From: Allolobophora icterica
Lineage: Eukaryota; Annelida; Clitellata; Crassiclitellata; Lumbricidae
Direction of reading: 5' to 3'
DNA: 64,000 nucleotides
Assembly (NCBI GenBank): GCA_963556255.1
Contig: OY744616.1
Location: 15,129,044-15,193,043 of the forward strand
A program made the translations under genes and the position numbers. Shown in pieces: positions 25,501 to 34,500 of the stretch. Each line of letters begins with the position of its first letter. The first letter of the stretch is position 1. The notes beneath the pieces are model-generated. The model worked only from the letters and a program-made list of their open reading frames with translations. It ran no database searches and was not told the DNA's origin.

Positions 25501-28500
25501 AGTAGTGGCCGGCTTGTGCACACATGCATGACCCAGCAAACCGATTCCCAACTGGGGTTGACAGATGACAGCATGTTCAGAGTGCCTGAAGCAGGTAGAA
25601 TTGAGAGAAGTGTGCGTGTATAGAGGGTTTGATGTCTTACTAGGATGTTGTTTCGTTTCTCTAGAGTTCCACCGAGGGGAAGTCGATCTCATCCCGGACA
25701 CAAGGCTGAACAGAAGAAGGAACTGGCATTGGCAATGCTTGCTCCAGATCTTGTGGCAAATGATCGACTGGTAAGTTTGCATAGTCTGTTGCCTCCCTCT
25801 GTCCCCTCCGATCGGCTGATCAACTTGATATCTTTGTCCCTCGGACAAGGACTGCTTTGGTCCAATATGGTACGTTCACTATTGTGATCCTTCCTCTTGG
25901 AACGGCCTCCCTCTCAATTCAATCTCAGATTTTGTCTGGGTCTCCTCCCCTGCTGTCCACTCCTTGAAGGTGTTTCTTTCCCCTCGAGGCTCCAATGTTG
26001 AAAGCACCTCTGAATAGCTTCTACTGTGAAGAGGTGCTTTACAAATTTACAAATACAATACAATGCTTACATTGACTGTTTGCTGACCTTTCACCTCAGG
26101 GTTCAACTGTGGGTGCAATGTCGGTGGTTGCTTGCAATGATCCGACATTCTAAAATTGTAATCTTTTGGATGTGCCTGATCAAAATCTGATGGGACTGGG
26201 AGCCAGAAATTGATATTTTCTTGTCACATGATCCAGAAGGAAGAGCTGTCTCGAGAATTACTTGGAGAGTTTGCTGCTTGGATATTGCTCTTCTGCTGAT
26301 TGATTCCTTGACCTCAGCACTGTGCCTCAGGCAATTATTCTAGATGCAGACTTGCATTGTCGGAATGGAATGGAGGCTTTGGCAACTAGATGCTAAACTA
26401 TACACACCACACAAGACACTAAACTATGCACTAGACACTAAACTATACACTAGACAGTATAAGTACTAGACACTAAACTCTACTTTAGACTTACAGTTCT
26501 GGATGGCAGTGCTTCATAATAAGACCATGTTTATCCATTTGCTTACCCTTGAACAATGACAGAGATTAGTTTTCCAATTATTTTAGCACATGCTCATTGT
26601 TAAAGTGTTAACAGACTTGAAGCCATAGCAGTTTTTTGTAAACAAATTATGAATGGCCATGTTATTTAAGGCAAATTACTCTGCTTTGGAGAATAGCCAG
26701 AAAGAGCTGGATAATGTGCAGACAAAGAGTGGAACTTGTTTGAAGAGCTTTTAGTAAATTACATGTAGAACAGGCATGGGCAACTTCTTTTAACAGAAGG
26801 CCGACCTAAGATTTTAAGGGTAGCTCAGGGGCCGCATGCCAATCGCGGGCTAATTTTTGCAGATTCATTTGCCCAAGAAAGTAAGACAATATTAATTTTA
26901 TTCAAACTAATTATTGCGATATAACCGTTACTGTTAAATTTATGTTAAACTAAATGAAGATAATTTTAATGATGATAATATAATTATCCTAATTACCTGC
27001 AGTCCTACACTACAATAAAATACTAAATATGTTAAAAGTTTCTTCAGTTTAAAAAATAGATATAAAACTGTTAGTGTACAATGTATCCATATGCTTGGTG
27101 TGCTATATTTAATGATTAATGTGAAATCTGACACTTCTTGTCACGACACAATTTATCCAGCATGGTTGATTTAATGTTCGAAGCGGCAATTCAAATTTCA
27201 TTAGAAAGATTGTCATTTGTTAGTGTGCATCTGCTTCTGTATTTTTTAAATTTAATCTTTGAGAAGAACTGCTCACAAATAAAGGTGCTTGGAAACAATG
27301 CAACCATTTTCAGGGCATGAAATCGAAGTGAAGATGGCTTCCAAAGTTTCGAACCTACCCACTCTGTGGTATTGTTTCAGGCAGAAAGTAATTACATCGA
27401 TGAATGAGTAGTGAACTAGTTGACTAGACAAGAGGCCGGATTCTTACAAAATAAGAAACAGATGTTTTAATGTCGGCCTACGTACACAGATTCAGATAAT
27501 CAATAATCATGTAGGGCCGGATAAAAGTGCCAGATACAATGCTGATATTACAGACATGTCAAGGGCCGGTTGAAATGTCCCCGGGGGCCGGATCCGGCCC
27601 GCGGGCCGTATGTTGCCCACCCCTGATGTAGAAAGTAATAAACTGATGATTTACTTGTACAGAGAGATGAAAGAGATGCCATGTTTGCCCGAGCTTACCA
27701 CTGCAAGGTTCGTAAAGCCCTGGAGAATGACGTCGCGTTGTACCAGAAGTTTCTACAGCAATTTATCGAATTTGACCAAAAGTGTAAGACCGTTGAGGAG
27801 GTAAGAATCAGAGACATTGGTTTGCTTTGTCGTTAGATTTGTGGAAGCTTTAGTTTGATAGTTATGAATAAATGACAAAAGTAGGGTGTCTGCACATTAT
27901 CCAGCTCATTATCCAGTTCAGTGGCTCAGCAGTTCTTTTGAGAGGCATTGTAAAGGTGCTATGTAAATGATTTGGTTTACATTGCCTCTAGACTGGAATA
28001 ACCAATAAACTGTAATAAGGAGGAGTACCTTCAGCTAGCCTGAGAGGCAGCCATCGGTATGAAGTGTTAGCGACTTCATTTTTCTTAGCCTTGGCATATG
28101 AGGATGGGTGAAAGTCCATTTCTGTCATGTTGTGTGTTATTCATGCTAACTTTTATTCATAGGCTGCAAAGGTATAGATATCTGATATAGTGGTAATTTT
28201 ACCCTCTCAGTTGATGGTCTCTCCTCTTCCTCTAGACCTGTGTCTTCTAACTAAGGAACTTCCATACAGCTTTCACCAAACAATCTGTACTCTTTTGCTA
28301 AGGCTAAACTGGGAGCACCTCTGTAGAGATATCTGAATGGATAGAGGTGCTATATAAATTTTTTTAAATAATAATATTAATTATTATATTCTGTATTATT
28401 TCCAACCGACAGACGCAGTAAGATTACATTGAAACATGAAAGTACAATCAATATCTTCATTAAAAACACTGTTTGGTAACCATGCAAGGCGCCGCCCTAG

Positions 28501-31500
28501 AGGGGGTTACGGGAATCGATCCACGTACCTTATGCTCTCCTGGCCATGAATTTTACCATTACTCTATCCCCCTAAATGGCTGAATGAGTGAGGGTGTTAA
28601 AAGGAGAGGAAGAAAGAGCTACTGGAGTCTGAAGCAAGCTGGAATCTGAGAATCTTGTCGTTTGTGTTTAGCTGTATGGAGAAATCAAGTCCTTGCTGTC
28701 CAGCTATCCGGAACTTGTATCGGACTTTGCCGGATTCCTTTCTCCAGAACAAGCTGTCGAGTGTCAGTGTCTGATGACAAACTATAAGTTCAGCAGAGCA
28801 AGAACCTTCATGTGTAAGCTTGAGGTAGGTAACATGAGAAACATGGCTAGTACTTATCAGATCAAACTGTTTAAATGCTCCTTAGACTCTTTCAGTTGCT
28901 TTATCTTCAAAATCCTATATAGCCTATAGTGACTGACACTGACGATATATTTTGTGTGAAATACTTCTAAAGCTTACGATGAGTCTGTTGATCTCACTGA
29001 CGATTTCATTATTGAGTTTTGGGTTATATCTGTTAGAGGTAATGCAGTGTCAGGAAAAGAAGGGTATATAACTCATGAACAGTAAATGCTATGTACTTGC
29101 CCTGGATTGGCTTACCTCCTTCGTGATGAGCGACTGATGATGTTTGCTATCTGCCTGAAATGTGGTCAAACCGCCTGAACTCTTGCATATACCGGTATCT
29201 GCTGTAATTGTGAGGAATGCTGCACTTGCTTGCTGTCAAGGACAGAGTCAAATTCAAGGTCCTCTTTGGATGTGCTAGAATAATAAGAACATTCTGGAAT
29301 GCTTTGTTCCAGTTTCAGGTCAACCAGTCAATATCGCAGCATTCTGCAGCCTGGTGTCTTTTTGTCCCAAGCTTGATACTACAAATCAGGCATTCGACCT
29401 TCTTTCAGGATAGTCTTCTGCTGGAAATCCAAACTGTTCCACTTGGTGCACATGAAAAGTTTTCAGCTAAACATGAGATAGATCCTTTTAGAACTGTTAA
29501 ACAGTCATGTTCCAGTGGCTTTGAATTGTACTTAAGATGTGTGGAATAAATATTCAGATGTGCCCATGCGTGCAATGCTCTGTAGATGACACACTTCTTG
29601 ACATACGTAATTCACAGAAAACTGATCCCGCATTGAAGGCTTGTCAGTTGTCGTATGGATTTGATGCATTCTTACTTATTTTGCTTGCTTTAGATTTACT
29701 TCCAAAAACATCCGCCTCAACTTCAGAAGTGCATGAAGGCGTTCAAGGAGTGGTTGGATGGTGTGTACAGCAATGACGAACTGTACAATGCGGTCCTGCC
29801 TCAGATCCGCAGCAATCCGCATCTCGTGGATGAGTTCTCGGTGTTCTTTGAAGACAAAAAGCCACCTCAAAGGTGCATATTCATCAGTGTTTCGAGTGAT
29901 TATTTAATTACCTTGTAATTATATGGCAAATACACCCTGTGCAAGTTCACTTAAAACGTGATAAAAGCACCTTACTATGACATTCTGTCCTTGTTCTTAC
30001 TTTCTGCACCAAATGTTAGGGCTCTTAACGAATGCTATTTAAGGTAAATTTCAGACTACATAACATTAGGTAACTACCATATTGATGATTGCCTTGCATT
30101 GGTATTCATGAATAAACATGATGCAATTACACAGCTGTATAGCACGTTTTGATGATGTGCGTTTGCAGTGAGTTGATCTGCTCTTGTCTCTAGCTATCAC
30201 TCTGTGCGTTTTCTTTCTGTATCTGTCTTGGTTGTTTTTGCCTCTTTGGCATAATAAAGACTTTCATTTGAAGCACCAAATATTTCCTTATGTTACCAGG
30301 TCCATTGTGTTTCCTTTTGTAGTCATCTGTCAAAGTATGAAGAAGTCACTCTTGGCGAAAGCGATGATGAAACTCAAGACTGCGATGATTATGAAAAGGT
30401 ATTAAAATCATTGAGCACCGTTGTTAGGAAATAATCACTACTTTCTCTGTTCTAGTCACTACTTTTGTTTCGATTTTAGCCAATTGGGTATTATTTCCAT
30501 CAGTTACTTTTATTTAGCCAAGAATGCAATAAAACACTATGTTTCTGAACTTTCATGTAAGTGCATTTTTTTAAAGTGTTATTTGTGGGCTAGAATGCTG
30601 TGAAGATTCCTAGGAATTATTTGCACACATGGGCAGCAGAGTAAAACAAATGGAGAGGGCCGAGTAAGACGTGGTATGTGCACCTTTTGTGCGGCCCATC
30701 CTAAGCATCCTTTGTTTCATTTATGGCATTGTAAAGGTGCACTCTTGTTCTTTGGAATTAAAAAGCAGAGAAAAATTGTTTTATAATTGTGATTTGGTGT
30801 GGATGTCAACTGTGTATGAATGGGACAACCATACAGATTTTGCTGTGAGTTGTTATATTCTGCTGTAGAATCCAGCTGATTTTGGAACTATGGTTTGCCA
30901 TTTCAGTCAGTAGTGACTACGTGTATGCATTGATAGCTATGTGTATTACAACAGTAGGTCATTTTTTCAGTTTTGCTATACTCATGTTTGGTCATTCTAG
31001 GTTGATCTTTCTTTACAAGAGAACAGTTACGGCACTTCAAACTGCCCTTGTCGCTGTCATGTCAATGGGGCTGAGCTCTTTGTTAAAAAACTCCGGCATT
31101 GTGCATCTTGTGGTCTCAAGGTAATCTTATCTTTATCTCTTTTTCAGCTGAAGCAATTAGTAGAGGAAAACATATTTGGGGGGTTTAAGTAATTCCTTTG
31201 CTTTTAAAGATAGAACGGAGCTTCGTTTTGACTATTAGAGGGACTGCTTTGTATTGTGTCAAATAGCAAGTAAGCCTGACAGCAATAGCACAACTCAAGT
31301 GGTAACTTATTGCAGCACTCCAGTTACTGATAGTTGAGAACCTTTCCTACTAGATATTGTCCGCTGTATCCCAGACAGACCAAATGCAGAGTATGGCCTG
31401 ATTATTGTGCAAATGGCGATCAGCCTTTCGAATTAATGTATGGTAGTTTACTGTATTGTAATATTGTGCGATAAAATCTCAGTTTTGCAGTTCAGCAAAA

Positions 31501-34500
31501 GTTTTCAGGGAAATCAGGCATCAACAAAATCAACTAGGTTACCAAAATGAGCAGTGGCCAATAACTCTTACTACGTATTGATATTTTTGAGGGGAAAAAA
31601 AGACGGGGTCGACCAAGGAAGAAATGGATGGATGAGATTCACGATGTAACTGGCATGAATCTGGAAGCACTAAGGGACCTGACTTCGAATAGGAAGCAAT
31701 GGAGAATGTGTGTCGTGGCGATCGCTAGAGCTCCAGGAGTTGACAGCACAAGGTAAACGTATTGATAGAAACTCCTTTGCACTGTAGTCCTTGTGACTGG
31801 ACTTAACTTATGTTAGGGCAAAATAAATTATCACAAAATGACAGCTGGGCAAAAATAAATGATTACTGGATTTAATAACCAGGAACAAAACAAATGATTA
31901 CCAGATTGACAGTTGGGAGAATAAATGATTGTGAGATTATTTTTGGACTGCAGGTCATAAAAGGTGAACTATATCTTCAGACCTCGGATAAACTTCTTCG
32001 ACCTGCTACCGTGACATTTCACCGCCAAAACACGAACAAGGACGAGATACCAGATCAGTCAACAGGCCACAAACTGGTGACTAAGTTTAAAACTTCCAAG
32101 GCAACATCGCTGAAACAAAGAAAATCGAAGAAGGTGGCTGTCTGTTCCATTAAGGACAAATCTGAAATGAATGGCACTGTAAGTAATATTTATTTATTTA
32201 TTTATTTATTTATTTCGGATATTTCTATAGCGCCTCTCGAAGTCTACTACTACTCAGAGGCGCTCCCGACTACAGCATTTGATACTGTGCCGGAGTTTTC
32301 ACGCCGAAGCGCCACGAGCAATCGCGAGTGAAGGACTTGCCCAAGGTCCGTACGCAGCGGCTAGAGTGGGATTCGAACCTGCAACCCTCCGGTCACAAGG
32401 CGCCGAACTTACCACTGAGCCACCACGCCCCACAACAGTAACAGTAGTGGCAAGATGAATGTATAGTGTGGTCTCGTTAGCATGAAGTTGTCGAGGACAC
32501 GACTGATGATACAGGATGTAAACCAGACCTTACATAAAAAGGAGTATTTTTTATAATATTCATGTATATTTACAAGTAACATTGAAAGCCTGTGACAGTA
32601 CAAAGTCTAGATCTTATAGAACACGTGTCTTGGCAGTCTGTTAGGCGTTCTGCTAAGTTTACTACTTTCCCTAGGGAGTGAGGTCTGCCCCATAGGTAGT
32701 TGAAGGCTGAATCAGACTATGGGCTTGTGGGTATTGAACCCGCATCATACCAATCTTCTCACAAAAATTTTACCATTCATCTATTTTCCCCTCCTCTGAC
32801 ACGGAAAACGTCAATGTTTAGCATAACACTGCAGTTCTTGTACAACGCTTTAACCAGTATGGCCTGTTAAGTTAATAGCATCGGGGACATAACACCAGAT
32901 TGTGTATAGAAAAACTGCATGTTAACCAGGAGTGTGTAAATGATTCCACTCTGTATTTGGGTATATCTCTTGCATCATAGGAACCTCACAAAAGCCAAGT
33001 GACAAATATCAGGCTTCAGCTACAGTTAAAGTCAGCCTTTTTTGTTGCAATATGAACAATCACCTTGTAAAAACTGAATGTAGATGGGAGCACTGTTTAG
33101 TTCTAATAGTTTGTGGATAAGATATGAGGAATTTCTGATTCATTCCTGGTTTTGTGCACATGTCACTGTTCAGCAAAGTTTAGCTATGGTGCAGTGATTT
33201 TTGTGATCAGCTGGTCACTTATGTACCAGTAGTGCTTTTCTAGAGCCCCTCCAAGGCTTACGAAGACCACATTTTGTTCCAGATGAGTTATATTTATAGA
33301 GAGTTAGTAGCTACTGTTGTGGAATCCATAATTTAATGTTGTATAATAAAGTGAGGGGTTTAACCAGTACTTTTTTTATAGAAAAAAGGCTCCGTGACCT
33401 GAACAATTATGGAAGAGCTAAATCGAAGGCAAAGCCTGAGAAAACGGAGGTTGGGTTTGGGAAGGGGTCTCGGTGAGACCTTCCCCAAGAAAATTTTTGA
33501 CGTCACATTAAATTAAAATAATTAAATTATTCTTTTATTAAAATAATTAAATTATTTTTAATAGCTTATAAAAGGTGACAGAATGCCGTTCCATAGTGTT
33601 CCGGCAGAAAAAAGGCCTGGATTTAACTATAACCTCTATGATTTGTCGTCGAGAATAGGTAATGGTTTATTTGCTTTCTTTGCAGATGGTTATGGAACCC
33701 GACAGTACGTCTATGATGTCACCTTTGAACTCCGACCTTGGTGCAGAGAATTGTGCTGTTGCCGTGGAGACGGACGACACAGATAAATCTGATGATTTCA
33801 CGCCGGAAATAGATTTGGTGTCTTCTTGTCATGAGATGCAAATGGGATCGGCGTCACAGGATGGCGTAACTGCTCCGATAGCAGTGTCTAGCAGTAGTAA
33901 TTCGTGTGATGTATTACAGACAACCTTTGATGGGTCACAATTTCTAAGGACTGAAGTTGCGCACGACGCAAATTGTGAAAGAGACGCTGAAGCTGTGCTG
34001 TCGAACGATGAAACCAATGCAGCAGCTGTTGTTAAGAGTAGCACGGAATGTGCTTCTGCTCCGAATCAGTTGGACCGTATACCTTGTTCTGATGAAAATA
34101 TTGGGTGTGGTGATGGGAAAGATGCACCACCTGTTGATGATGGTAGTTCGAGAACAGGTGTAAGAGATACAGCTGAAAATGACAGTGAATTAAGTGAACA
34201 AGCGATTGACAAGAATTGCGATATACTGACTGGAGTTAAACAGGATAGTGGGTCACTAGCTCTCGATGTATCATTTGAAGAAAGCAGTATTGAACCGCAC
34301 GCTGACCAGGGTAGCTGTTCTTCTGAGGAGGAGGTAAGGAGTGTCTCTCAGGTGGAAAGCTTACCTGATGTGGAAGCAAATGCTGACCATGATGACGTTA
34401 ATCAGGATTCTGTTCATCATCAGTTCAATGTAACAACAGAAGTAAATTCCTCACTTGATTCATCAGATGAATGTCAGAATGAAAACAGAGCAGGTGGTGG

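Noticed and set aside
29217..29549. 110-codon plus-strand frame in a GON4L intron
   Set aside because: Starts LLAVKDRVKFKVL like a LINE RT fragment but decays; no exon phase fit.
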